From Nitrobacter sp963807355 (GTDB lineage: Bacteria > Pseudomonadota > Alphaproteobacteria > Rhizobiales > Xanthobacteraceae), in the NCBI GenBank assembly GCA_963807355.1, contig CAWEBX010000006.1, positions 86,388 to 150,387 of the forward strand: a stretch of 64,000 bases of DNA, written 5' to 3'. Each line of letters opens with the position of its first letter. The stretch's first letter is position 1. The position numbers and the translations under genes were made by a program. A model generated the notes under the pieces. That model had not been told where the DNA came from and searched no databases. It saw nothing but the letters and a program-made list of their open reading frames with translations. Shown piece after piece: positions 36,147 through 45,066 of this stretch.

Positions 36147-36412
36147 GCGGCATCCTCTTTTCAATTGCAGTGAGAATTTTTCAGACAGCGGAAGGGCCGA
36201 CAAAGGCCAAGCCCTCAGCGTCAAGGGCGCCGATGTATCAGATCAAGGCACAGATGTCCACCATAGGCGATAATTGGGTGCGGGGGAAAAAGCCGAAAAT
36301 TCAGGTGGAATTCTCCCAAAGAACAACCATTGGGGTTTTAGGAAGCCTCATATCGGGTTTCTATGGGACCTGTATCCGGGTGGTGTGATCCCCCGCAACC
36401 GAGGAGACCGTC

Positions 36413-37126
36413 ATGGATGTCAGGAAATATGCGGCCGAACTGATTGGCACTTTCTGGCTGACGTTTATGGGATGCGGCAGTGCGGTTATCGCGGCCGCGT
36501 TTTCGCAAGTCGGCATCGGGCTGCTGGGCGTGGCTTTTTCTTTCGGTCTGAGCGTTGTCACCATGGCCTACGCGATCGGGCATATTTCAGGCTGTCATCT
36601 CAATCCAGCGGTCACAGTGGGTTTGGCCGCCGGTGGCCGGTTTCCGGCAGGGCAGGTGGTGCCGTACGTTATTGCGCAGGTGATCGGGGCGGTCGCTGGC
36701 GCGGCGCTGCTCTACGTGATCGCCAGCGGTGCGGCAGGATTCGACGTAACCAAAGGTTTCGCATCGAATGGCTACGGCGAGCACTCGCCCGGTCACTATA
36801 ACCTCATGGTTTGCTTTATCACCGAGGTGACAATGACGGCCATGTTCCTGTTCGTCATCATGGGATCGACCCACGGCAAGGCTCCGGCGGGTTTCGCGCC
36901 GCTGGCGATCGGACTTGCGCTGGTAATGATTCACCTTGTCAGCATTCCCGTGACCAACACGTCGGTGAATCCGGCGCGTAGCACCGGTCCCGCACTGTTC
37001 GTCGGCGGCTGGGCTTTGGAGCAGCTCTGGCTGTTCTGGGTAGCACCGCTGATCGGCGGCATCATCGGCGGCGTGGTCTATCGCGGGCTGAGCACTGAGC
37101 CGGAAGGCGTCGTCGCGGGAAAGTAG
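36413..37126 (+). CDS. aqpZ: Aquaporin Z
   Basis: A 237-residue protein with six membrane helices and the two NPA boxes, SGCHLNPAVTVGLA and TNTSVNPARSTGPAL. His in the second helix region (GHISGCHLNP), the Thr-rich loop and Arg after NPA make a water-type selectivity filter as in AqpZ rather than GlpF. It lets water cross the inner membrane. ATG 36413 follows a GAGGAGACC site. Confidence 0.96.
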   Translation: MDVRKYAAELIGTFWLTFMGCGSAVIAAAFSQVGIGLLGVAFSFGLSVVTMAYAIGHISGCHLNPAVTVGLAAGGRFPAGQVVPYVIAQVIGAVAGAALLYVIASGAAGFDVTKGFASNGYGEHSPGHYNLMVCFITEVTMTAMFLFVIMGSTHGKAPAGFAPLAIGLALVMIHLVSIPVTNTSVNPARSTGPALFVGGWALEQLWLFWVAPLIGGIIGGVVYRGLSTEPEGVVAGK

Positions 37127-37145
37127 CGGGTTATTCCTGAGCGTT

Positions 37146-37168
37146 ATTGCCGGGCTTGGCCCGGCAAT
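37146..37168. terminator. Bidirectional terminator, aqpZ / purK
   Basis: Perfect 10-bp stem ATTGCCGGGC / GCCCGGCAAT with a TTG loop, between convergent aqpZ and purK. The U-tract is weak, but position and stem strength fit. Confidence 0.7.
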
Positions 37169-37228
37169 CCTCTCCCCGGTGAAGATTCTTCTCCGGGCAT
37201 GATGAGCGTTTCGGCGTAAGCACCGTTG

Positions 37229-38322
37229 TCAGTCGCGGCCCTTCACCTCTGTCACATGCCCCATCTTGCGACCGGGGAGCGGGGGGCCCTTGCCGTAGAT
37301 GTGAACGGCGGTGCCGGGCACGGTGAGCCACCGCCCGTAATCGAGGACGTCCTTGCCGATCAGGTTTGTCATGACGGCGCTACCCTGCCGGACTGGCTTG
37401 CCGAGCGGCCAGCCGGCGACTGCGCGAATATGCTGCTCGAATTGCGAGACCGAGGCGCCATCGAGCGTCCAATGACCGGAGTTGTGGACTCGTGGTGCGA
37501 TCTCGTTGACGAGCAGCGTTGGCCCGCTCGCGCCGGGTACCACAAACATTTCCACGGCCAGCACACCGACATAATCAAGCGAAACGGCAATTTTCTCTGC
37601 CGTGTCGCGAGCCTGCGCGGCGAGCGCATCAGGAATCGCGGCCGGCGCGCGCGAATATTTCAAGATGTGATCGTGGTGCTCGTTCTCGGTCACGTCGAAA
37701 CATTCGACACGCCCATCGACACCGCGCGCGGCGATTACGGAAATCTCACGCTCGAACTGCACGAAGGTCTCGACGATTGCGGACTTGGTGCCGAGATCGT
37801 CCCACACCTGATCAAGATCGTCGTCCGCGCGAATGATGGCCTGTCCCTTGCCGTCGTACCCGAAGCGACGGGTCTTGATCACGGCGGGAAGGCCGATAAC
37901 GTTGATTGCTTCACGAAGCCCCTGCGCCGACGCCACGTCGGCATAGGCGGCAGTACCGATCCCAAGACCCGCGACAAACTTCTTTTCAAGCAAACGGTCC
38001 TGCACCGTTTCCAGGATACGATGATCCGGCAGCACCGGCCGGCGTGCGGCGAGGATCATCGCGGTGGCCGCCGGGACGTTTTCGAATTCATAGGTGATCA
38101 CGTCGACATCGGCTGCGAACAATTCCAGCGCCTCGACGTCGGCGTATTCTGCGCAGGTGGCGTTCTGCACAACGTCGAACGCCGGGGAGTCCGGGTCCGG
38201 CGAGAACACCTGACACTTGAGGCCGAGGCGAGCGGCCGCCAAGACCAGCATCCGGCCGAGCTGACCGCCGCCGAGAATTCCGATGGTGCCTCCCGGTTTG
38301 AGCGTCGGCCGCCGAGAACCAA

Positions 38323-38326
<4 letters not shown>
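37229..38326 (-). CDS. purK: N5-carboxyaminoimidazole ribonucleotide synthase
   Basis: A 365-residue ATP-grasp enzyme: GGGQLGRMLVLAAARLGLKC at the N-terminus (dinucleotide-like turn), TYEFENVPA, TRRFGYDGKGQ (ATP loop) and NEIAPRVHNSGHWTLDG near the end. It carboxylates AIR to N5-CAIR with bicarbonate and ATP in purine synthesis. Its ATG overlaps the purE stop by four bases, so the two are translationally coupled. Confidence 0.97.
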
Positions 38327-38811
<485 letters not shown>

Positions 38812-38932
38812 TTATCTATTTGTTTGTTCGGGAATCCAGAAATCGATCCGAATTATAGGAAGGCGTCTCGCCGAGGCAAGCAGCCGGGAATGAACTATCC
38901 TTTCTTGGTGAACGGCGGCAAGCCTTGCGACG

Positions 38933-39621
38933 ATGAAAAAGACACCTAAAGCGGCTCGGTCCCCGACCGTCAAGCGGAAGGCTAGTCATCGCAAGGCAGC
39001 GTCTGCCGCGCAGCTGGCAGCGCTCGGTCCCAAGCGCGCCAAATCGCAAAACCTGACCTAGCGGCAGATGCTAGGGCGGCCATCCGCCGCCTCAAATCCC
39101 GGCTCGCGGCGGCCCAGGCGCGGATTGCGGATCTCGAGGCTTCTGCGGATACCGATCATCTGTTGGGCGTTCTCAATCGCCGCGGCTTCGAGCGCGAGCT
39201 GCGCCGCTCGGTGGGGCCTACATCCGGCGTTATCATGCAAGCGGTGCGCTGTTCGTGCTCGACGTTGATCGCTTGAAGCCCATCAACGACGCCTTCGGTC
39301 ATGCGGCGGGAGATGCGGTGCTGAAAGCTGTGGTCGGGGCACTGTCGCGAGACGTGCGATCCTCCGACCTGATAGGGCGGCTCGGCGGCGACGAGTTCGC
39401 GGTGCTATTGTGGAATCTCAGCGAAACCGACGCCAAAGCCAAGGCGTCGATGCTCGAAGAAACCATCGACCGGCTGACACTGACTTTCCGTGGAGAGGCG
39501 ATCGCAACCGGAGCCTCGATCGGGGTCGCCATGCTCGGACCGCACATCGACGCGGCGACGCGTGCTGGAGCAGGCCGACTGCGAAATGTATGTTCGCAAG
39601 GCCCAGCGGCGCTGTCGTTGA
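38933..39621 (+). pseudogene. Diguanylate cyclase (GGDEF), three frameshifts
   Basis: The reading moves through four frames. 38933-39061 gives a basic N-terminus (MKKTPKAARSPTVKRKASHR). From about 39064 comes the coiled coil ADARAAIRRLKSRLAAAQAR. After a shift near 39213 the GGDEF domain appears: LDVDRLKPINDAFGHAAGDA and the signature RLGGDEFAVLLWNLSE. After a last shift near 39560 the end is VLEQADCEMYVRKAQRR. Every segment is family-like with no internal stop. Intact, it would make cyclic di-GMP from GTP in the cytoplasm. The first 42-codon ORF could be taken for a separate small gene, but it is better explained as the N-terminus of this one. Confidence 0.75.
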
Positions 39622-39694
39622 ACGGGTCATGCCTTGCGGCCGGTTGGGGAGGCACTGACGTTCATCTCCGACGACCGCGGGGGTCGCTCGGCGT

Positions 39695-39901
39695 TCAGGC
39701 AATAATATCCGGCGTGATCTGGTCTTCGATGAAGGAGATGCGGTCACGCAACTGCAGCTTACGCTTCTTTAGCCGCTGTAGCCGCAGCAAATCGGGTGCA
39801 GGCGATTGATGCAGCGCATCTATGGCGGCATCCAGGTCGCGGTGTTCCTGTTGCAGACGGGCGAGCTCGGCTCCGAGTTCACGCTCTTCTTCGTCGGTCA
39901 T
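39695..39901 (-). CDS. DUF465 (YdcH family) protein
   Basis: A 68-residue helical protein: ELGAELARLQQEHRDLDAAI and LLRLQRLKKRKLQLRDRISFIED. The pattern of a Leu-zipper hairpin with KKRKL-Q-LRD is the YdcH/DUF465 signature. Function unknown; a second member lies 240 bases away on the other strand. Confidence 0.88.
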   Translation of the reverse strand: MTDEEERELGAELARLQQEHRDLDAAIDALHQSPAPDLLRLQRLKKRKLQLRDRISFIEDQITPDIIA

Positions 39902-40141
39902 GATGACGTACTGACTTAAATCGCGAAGAGTTTGCGAAGGGTTGGGGGAGTTTCTACTCCGCGAATTATCTCCCGTGCCCGCGCTGCGCGCAAGTCGCCG
40001 GGTTCCATGCGGGCGGGTTCATTTTGGAATCTCACAAATATGATCGACGGGCCTTTCTGTCCCATCGACAGTCGTCACCATTCATGTAGACTTTACTGTT
40101 CGGAGCGAATCTGGGGGTCTAATCTCACCTAGGAGGTTCGA

Positions 40142-40327
40142 ATGGCAATTCAGGCGCATCTCGCTGAACTGGAACGGAAACATCGAATCCTGGAAGGCGA
40201 ATTGCACGATGCTCTCAGGCACCTTTCCACCGACGACACGAGGATTGCCGAGTTGAAGCGCCGAAAACTGATGCTCAAGGACGAGATCGAACGACTCAAG
40301 TTCTCCACAGCCGGGACCGTCCACTAA
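40142..40327 (+). CDS. DUF465 (YdcH family) protein
   Basis: A 61-residue protein from ATG 40142, preceded by AGGAGG. HLAELERKHRILEGELHDAL and IAELKRRKLMLKDEIERLK match DUF465. It is divergent from the other copy. Confidence 0.9.
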   Translation: MAIQAHLAELERKHRILEGELHDALRHLSTDDTRIAELKRRKLMLKDEIERLKFSTAGTVH

Positions 40328-40488
40328 ACTCTCGACCTCTCCTCTCACTTTTAGGGTCATGGAGTCAGTAGCCGTTTTGCTGCTGCTGCCGGTTTGCGCG
40401 GGCGGAGTCCCAAACGATAGTGCCAGCTATCGCCCAAAGGGGACGCTCCGCTCGATAGCTGTTGCCTGTTTTCAATTAGCCTTGTTCG

Positions 40489-41592
40489 CTATTTCACGGC
40501 CAAGGCAGCGACATGCTCGGCAATCGCAAGTGACGAGGTCAGGCCGGGCAACTCAATCCCGAACAGGTTGATCAGCCCGGTCAGGCCGTGGTCTGCGGGT
40601 CCCTCGATCATGAAGTCCTGCACCGCAACCGCCGGCGGCACGATCTTAGGACGGATTCCAGAATACGCGGGGATCAGGGCACCGTCGGGCAGGTCAGGCC
40701 AGTAGCGCCGGATCGCCGGGTAAAACTGGGTTGCCCGCCCCGGATCGACGTCATAGTTCGGTATCTCGATCCATTCCACATCGGGGCCGAAGCGGGGCTG
40801 GCCGGCAAGGTCGAGCGTGAGATGCACGCCAAGGCCGCCGGGCTCCGGGACCGGATAGATCAGGCGTGAAAACGGCGCACGGACGCTGCAACTGAAATAG
40901 CTTCCCTTGGCGAGATAAGCGGGTGGAATCCGGTCTACGGGCATGCCTTCGATACGGCGTGCCACCGCCGGAGCGCCCAAGCCAGCGGCATTGATCAGCA
41001 GATCGCAGGCGAGTGTCATCGGCAAGTCGCCGCCGGTTTCGATTTCCAGCCCATGAGGCGTCGCCTTGGCGCCCAACAAGGGGGTAAGAAATGCGAACGT
41101 CGCACCGTCCCGCTCGGCGTCACCGCGCAAGGCAAGCATAAAGGCGTGACTGTCGATAATGCCTGTCGACGGAGATAGTAACGCGGCCACGCAGTGCAGC
41201 GCCGGTTCGAGCGCGCGGGCATCGCCGCCGCTTAGGAACTGTATGTCTTCGACGCTATTGGCCTCCGCGTGAGCTCTGATGGCCCGCAGCCTGTCGACCT
41301 CACGTTCGGTGGTCGCAACCACCAGCTTGCCGCAGGTGCGGTGTGGAATCCCGTGTTCCCGGCAGTAAGCGTAGAGGGCGGGGCGTCCGCTGACGCAAGT
41401 CCGCGCCATCAGACTGCCGGCGGGATAGTAGATACCGGCGTGGATCACCTCGCTGTTGCGCGACGACGTTTCCGTTCCGATGTTGTCCGCAGCTTCGAGA
41501 ACGATAACCTCGCGGCCGGATCGCGCGAGCTGCCGCGCGACCGCAAGCCCGATCACGCCTGCGCCCACGACCACGCATTCAACCCTGTCCAT
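40489..41592 (-). CDS. FAD-dependent oxidoreductase, L-2-hydroxyglutarate dehydrogenase-like
   Basis: A 367-residue protein with the FAD Rossmann motif GAGVIGLAVARQLARSGREV at the N-terminus. It continues ETSSRNSEVIHAGIYYPAGS, a segment typical of L2HGDH/LhgO enzymes of the DAO superfamily, and later PAYSGIRPKIVPP. Such enzymes oxidise L-2-hydroxyglutarate to 2-oxoglutarate and pass electrons to the quinone pool. A different 2-hydroxy or amino acid substrate is possible. Confidence 0.88.
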   Translation of the reverse strand: MDRVECVVVGAGVIGLAVARQLARSGREVIVLEAADNIGTETSSRNSEVIHAGIYYPAGSLMARTCVSGRPALYAYCREHGIPHRTCGKLVVATTEREVDRLRAIRAHAEANSVEDIQFLSGGDARALEPALHCVAALLSPSTGIIDSHAFMLALRGDAERDGATFAFLTPLLGAKATPHGLEIETGGDLPMTLACDLLINAAGLGAPAVARRIEGMPVDRIPPAYLAKGSYFSCSVRAPFSRLIYPVPEPGGLGVHLTLDLAGQPRFGPDVEWIEIPNYDVDPGRATQFYPAIRRYWPDLPDGALIPAYSGIRPKIVPPAVAVQDFMIEGPADHGLTGLINLFGIELPGLTSSLAIAEHVAALAVK

Positions 41593-41697
41593 TCGTAATC
41601 CGGACTGTTTTCTGATCGCCCCGCGTAATTCGCGCCGGTGCGTCGTTTGGAATCCGATTTAACGGAGTTGAATTGAACTCTGTTTTATTCTTTCGAT

Positions 41698-41750
41698 TGA
41701 GCATGTTTTGTCCGAAAACCAGTCTCCACGTTTCGGCATCATGCTCTAGC
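41698..41750. repeat. Rhizobial intergenic repeat, GAGCATG palindrome type
   Basis: AGCATGTTTTGTCCGAAAAC starts the element and TTTCGGCATCATGCTCT ends it, an imperfect palindrome. Closely similar sequences are, from memory, very abundant between genes of Bradyrhizobium, Rhodopseudomonas and Nitrobacter. Confidence 0.65.
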
Positions 41751-42008
41751 GGGGCCATTAATCATGAGAGATCGGTTGTGGCAATCCAGGGCGCATTTGC
41801 CAGCCAATCTCAATCAGGCGCGATGATACAGGTTTGTACCATCGACCAATATTCCGATCTATGGGTTACATCGAGGGGCATTGCTAGAGCAAGTGCAATC
41901 TCCGAGCCCGAATGCCGCATCCAAAACCCTGCCGACAACGTGTATTGCCGGTGATCGTTGGATTTCGATATTCGCAAGTAGATGATGCGATCATTGGAAT
42001 CGGATCAC

Positions 42009-42114
42009 TAGAGCCTCTCCGCTTCTGATGGAATCAGAAGTGGGACTTTATCTTTATGTTTTGATGCGTTTCTTCACGCGAACCGGTATCCACTTCGCTC
42101 GAAAACGCTATAGC
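42009..42114. repeat. Rhizobial intergenic repeat, CTTCACGCGAACCGG type
   Basis: The stretch begins TAGAGCCTCTCCGCTTCTGA and contains TTCTTCACGCGAACCGGTAT and CACTTCGCTCGAAAACGCTA. I recall near-identical copies throughout Bradyrhizobiaceae genomes. It abuts the ABC transporter gene and is read through by an upstream extension of that ORF, which supports the later start at 42142. Confidence 0.7.
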
Positions 42115-42141
42115 CTTCAAAGCGAAACGAGACGGGATGGA

Positions 42142-43287
42142 ATGACGAACGAGGCGAGACCTACCTCCGATGCGGCCGCGCCGTCCGACCTGCCGCTGTT
42201 GCAGGTCGATGCGGTCGTCAAGCGCTTTGGCGGGTTTACCGCTGTTGATCGCCTGTCACTCGATATCAAGGCGGGAGAGTTTTTTGCGCTACTGGGGCCG
42301 AGCGGCTGCGGCAAGACCACGCTGCTCCGGATGCTAGCCGGGTTCGAGACGCCTGACAGCGGGCGCATCCGTCTCGGTGGTCAAGACATATCCGGCGTTC
42401 CGCCGCATCGGCGTCCCGTCAACATGATGTTCCAGAACTATGCGCTGTTTCCCCATCTGACTGTGCGAGACAACATCGCATTCGGGCTGAGGCGGGCGAG
42501 CCTGTCGCGCGCCGAGATCGATGCCCGCGTCGCGGAGATGGTGGCACTGGTGAGTCTCGATGGCATGGAAAAGCGCAAGCCGGAGCAGCTTTCGGGCGGT
42601 CAGAGGCAGCGCGTGGCGCTGGCGCGCGCGCTCGCGCGGCGCCCGCGGCTATTGCTGCTCGATGAACCGCTGGCCGCGCTCGACATGAAACTGCGCGAGA
42701 GTACTCAAGCCGAATTGATGCGGCTGCAGCGCCAGCTTGGCATGACCTTCATCATCGTCACTCACGATCAGAAGGAGGCGATGATGATGGCGGATCGCAT
42801 CGGGGTGATGAATGCGGGGCGTCTGGAACAGGTGGCGACGCCGCGCCAGCTCTATGAAGCGCCGAACTCTCGCTGGATCGCCGAGTTCGTTGGCGGAATC
42901 AACATCATCGATGGCGAAGTGGAGTCGCGCGACGCTGGCCGCGTAACGGTCGCAACGCAAGCAGCCGGACAGGTGACGGCTGCGGCGCCCGTGCAGGCGC
43001 TGACGACAAATCAGGTCTGCGTTGCAATACGCCCTGAGAAGATTCGCTTGTCGCGAGACGGGACGACACCCGATTGCCATGCGGCTGGGATCAACCGCAT
43101 GGAGGGCGTCATTGCCGGCATTAGTTATCTTGGCGGTCAGACGCGCTATCAGGTCAGGCTTGATCGCGGCGCGCTGCTGTCCGCGTCGGTTGCTAACAAC
43201 GTTCGGCGGGAGGTTGACGCCTACGATAAGGCGGAGCGCGTGGTGGCGTGTTTCGCGCCAGACGATTGTATGGTGCTTGACCGATGA
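42142..43287 (+). CDS. potA: Spermidine/putrescine-type ABC transporter ATP-binding protein
   Basis: A 381-residue ATPase from ATG 42142. Walker A GPSGCGKTT (residues 52-60), Q-loop FQNYALFPH, signature LSGGQRQR and Walker B LLLLDEPLAALD are all present. A C-terminal TOBE domain (VCVAIRPEKIRLS) follows. It belongs to the PotA/PotG group. The frame is open 38 codons earlier through a repeat, which is not coding. It overlaps the next gene by four bases. Confidence 0.93.
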   Translation: MTNEARPTSDAAAPSDLPLLQVDAVVKRFGGFTAVDRLSLDIKAGEFFALLGPSGCGKTTLLRMLAGFETPDSGRIRLGGQDISGVPPHRRPVNMMFQNYALFPHLTVRDNIAFGLRRASLSRAEIDARVAEMVALVSLDGMEKRKPEQLSGGQRQRVALARALARRPRLLLLDEPLAALDMKLRESTQAELMRLQRQLGMTFIIVTHDQKEAMMMADRIGVMNAGRLEQVATPRQLYEAPNSRWIAEFVGGINIIDGEVESRDAGRVTVATQAAGQVTAAAPVQALTTNQVCVAIRPEKIRLSRDGTTPDCHAAGINRMEGVIAGISYLGGQTRYQVRLDRGALLSASVANNVRREVDAYDKAERVVACFAPDDCMVLDR

Positions 43288-44198
43288 ACGGGCGACGTCT
43301 TTTCTCCGTTCCCGCGCGCAGGGCGGCGATTGCGCCGTTTCTGTGGATGCTGCTGTTTTTCTTGCTGCCGTTTGGCTTCGTGCTCAAGATCAGCCTGTCA
43401 CACACGGTGATGGCGCAGCCGCCTTATCTGCCCGTGTTTGATCCGGCTGAGGGCATAGGCGCCCTTAAGGCAGCCATCGCGGCACTGTCGTCCGAAAATT
43501 TCAAGCTGCTTGCGTCGGACCATTTTTACGTCCTGTCTTACCTGCGAAGCGTTGTCGTCGCCCTGATATCGACGTCGATCTTGCTCGCGGTCGGCTATCC
43601 CATCGCCTACGGCATGTCGCGCCTGCCGGCACGCTGGCAACCGATTGCGATGATCCTGGTGATCGTGCCGTTCTGGACCTCGTTTCTGATCCGCGTCTAC
43701 GCGTGGATCAACATTCTCCAGCACGATGGCATCCTGAACAACGTGCTGATGGCGCTGCACCTCGTCAGCGCTCCAGTCGTGTGGCTGTCCACCGATGCGG
43801 CGATGTATATCGGGATCGTCTACTCCTATCTGCCGTTCATGATCCTGCCGCTCTACGCGACATTGGCCAAAATGGATCCCGCGCTTCTTGAGGCTTCCGC
43901 TGACCTCGGCGGTTCGCGCCTGACCACGTTCTGGTTGGTGACGGTGCCGTTGTCGATGCCGGGTATCGGCGCGGGCGCGCTGCTGTGCTTCATTCCGATT
44001 GTCGGCGAGTTCGTGATTCCGGATCTGCTCGCGGGGTCAACCTCGCCGATGATCGGGCAGACCTTATGGCTGGAATTTTTTACCAACCGCGATTGGCCGG
44101 TGGCGTCGGCGATCGCCGTCGTGCTGCTGGTGCTGCTGTTGGCGCCGCTTCTTATTTACGAGCGAGTGCAGCGTCGCCAGCTGGAAGAAAGGCGATGA
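43284..44198 (+). CDS. ABC transporter permease, PotB/PotH-like
   Basis: A 304-residue inner-membrane permease with six helices. The cytoplasmic EAA loop reads DPALLEASADLGGSRLTTFWLVTVPLSMPG, where the ATPase couples. Conserved N-terminal WMLLFFLLPFGFVLKISL. Its ATG overlaps the potA stop and its stop overlaps the start of the next permease, a tightly coupled operon. Confidence 0.93.
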   Translation: MNGRRLFSVPARRAAIAPFLWMLLFFLLPFGFVLKISLSHTVMAQPPYLPVFDPAEGIGALKAAIAALSSENFKLLASDHFYVLSYLRSVVVALISTSILLAVGYPIAYGMSRLPARWQPIAMILVIVPFWTSFLIRVYAWINILQHDGILNNVLMALHLVSAPVVWLSTDAAMYIGIVYSYLPFMILPLYATLAKMDPALLEASADLGGSRLTTFWLVTVPLSMPGIGAGALLCFIPIVGEFVIPDLLAGSTSPMIGQTLWLEFFTNRDWPVASAIAVVLLVLLLAPLLIYERVQRRQLEERR

Positions 44199-45017
44199 TG
44201 GCAAGGCCCGCGCTCGCCAGACTGTCACCTTTCAACATTACCGCGCTCGCGCTCGGGTTGGGGTTTCTGTACCTGCCTATCGTCGTTCTCGTGGTCTATT
44301 CGTTCAACGCCTCGCGGCTGGTGACGGTCTGGGGCGGATGGTCCGTGCGCTGGTACGTTGAATTTTTCAACGACGAGGCAATGTTGTCCGCGCTTGCGAT
44401 GAGCCTGCGGGTTGCCGCAGTGTCGGCCACGGCCGCTACCGTTCTGGGAACGCTGGCTGCGGTCGCCCTGACGCGCGCCGGCGCCTTCCATGGACGCGCG
44501 CTGTTCTCGGGAATGCTGTACGCCCCGCTGGTGATGCCCGAGGTGATCACCGGACTGTCCTTGTTGCTGCTGTTCGTTGCGGTCGATGCGCAGCGCGGGT
44601 TCTGGACGGTCACGATCGCGCATACGACGCTGACCATGTGCTTCGTTGCCGTGGTGGTGCAGTCGCGAACTCGGATCGCTCGATCGAAGCCTGGAGGAAG
44701 CTGCGATGGACCTGGGCTGCGACCCCCTTCGGGCGTTCGTCAAGGTGACGTTGCCGCTGATCCTGCCGTCGGTCATCGCGGGCTGGATGCTTGCCTTTAC
44801 GCTGTCGATGGACGACGTGGTGATCGCGAGTTTCACCACCGGTCCCGGGTCCACAACGCTCCCGATCCGGATTTATTCAGAGGTGCGTCTTGGCGTGAAG
44901 CCGGAGATCAATGCGATCTGCACACTGATCGTCGGATCGATCGCTGCGGTTATCGTGGTCGCGTCGCTGGCTTCGAAACTCTCGAGCCGGCAAGGCGACA
45001 GCGCCGCACCCCTGTAG
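44195..45017 (+). pseudogene. ABC transporter permease, PotC/PotI-like, one frameshift
   Basis: Residues 1-155 read as a PotC/PotI permease (LGFLYLPIVVLVVYSFNASR; LMYAPLVMPEVITGLSLLLL-like helix). At about 44668 the frame changes and continues LGSLDRSLEEAAMDLGCDPL, the EAA loop, to the normal end at 45017. One extra A in CGAACTCGG accounts for it. If real, the break removes the coupling loop and inactivates the transporter. No substrate-binding protein (PotD/PotF) gene is near. Confidence 0.85.
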
Positions 45018-45066
45018 ACGTTGGTTGAAGAAGGGCTTGGATTGAGGAAGAGGCTTGCGGACGACG

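Larger units (their letters stand above)
41593..42141. other. Intergenic region holding two repeats
   Basis: About 550 bases between divergent genes. It contains two repeat elements (listed separately) and no gene I can support. The 93-codon plus-strand ORF at 41673-41954 covers the first repeat and has no domain, so it is rejected. Confidence 0.55.

Noticed and set aside
38933..39061. Separate 42-residue basic small protein
   Set aside because: The sequence fits better as the N-terminus of the frameshifted diguanylate cyclase that follows in the next frame.
41673..41954. 93-codon ORF between the FAD oxidoreductase and potA-like gene
   Set aside because: It translates a known-type intergenic repeat and has no ribosome-binding site.
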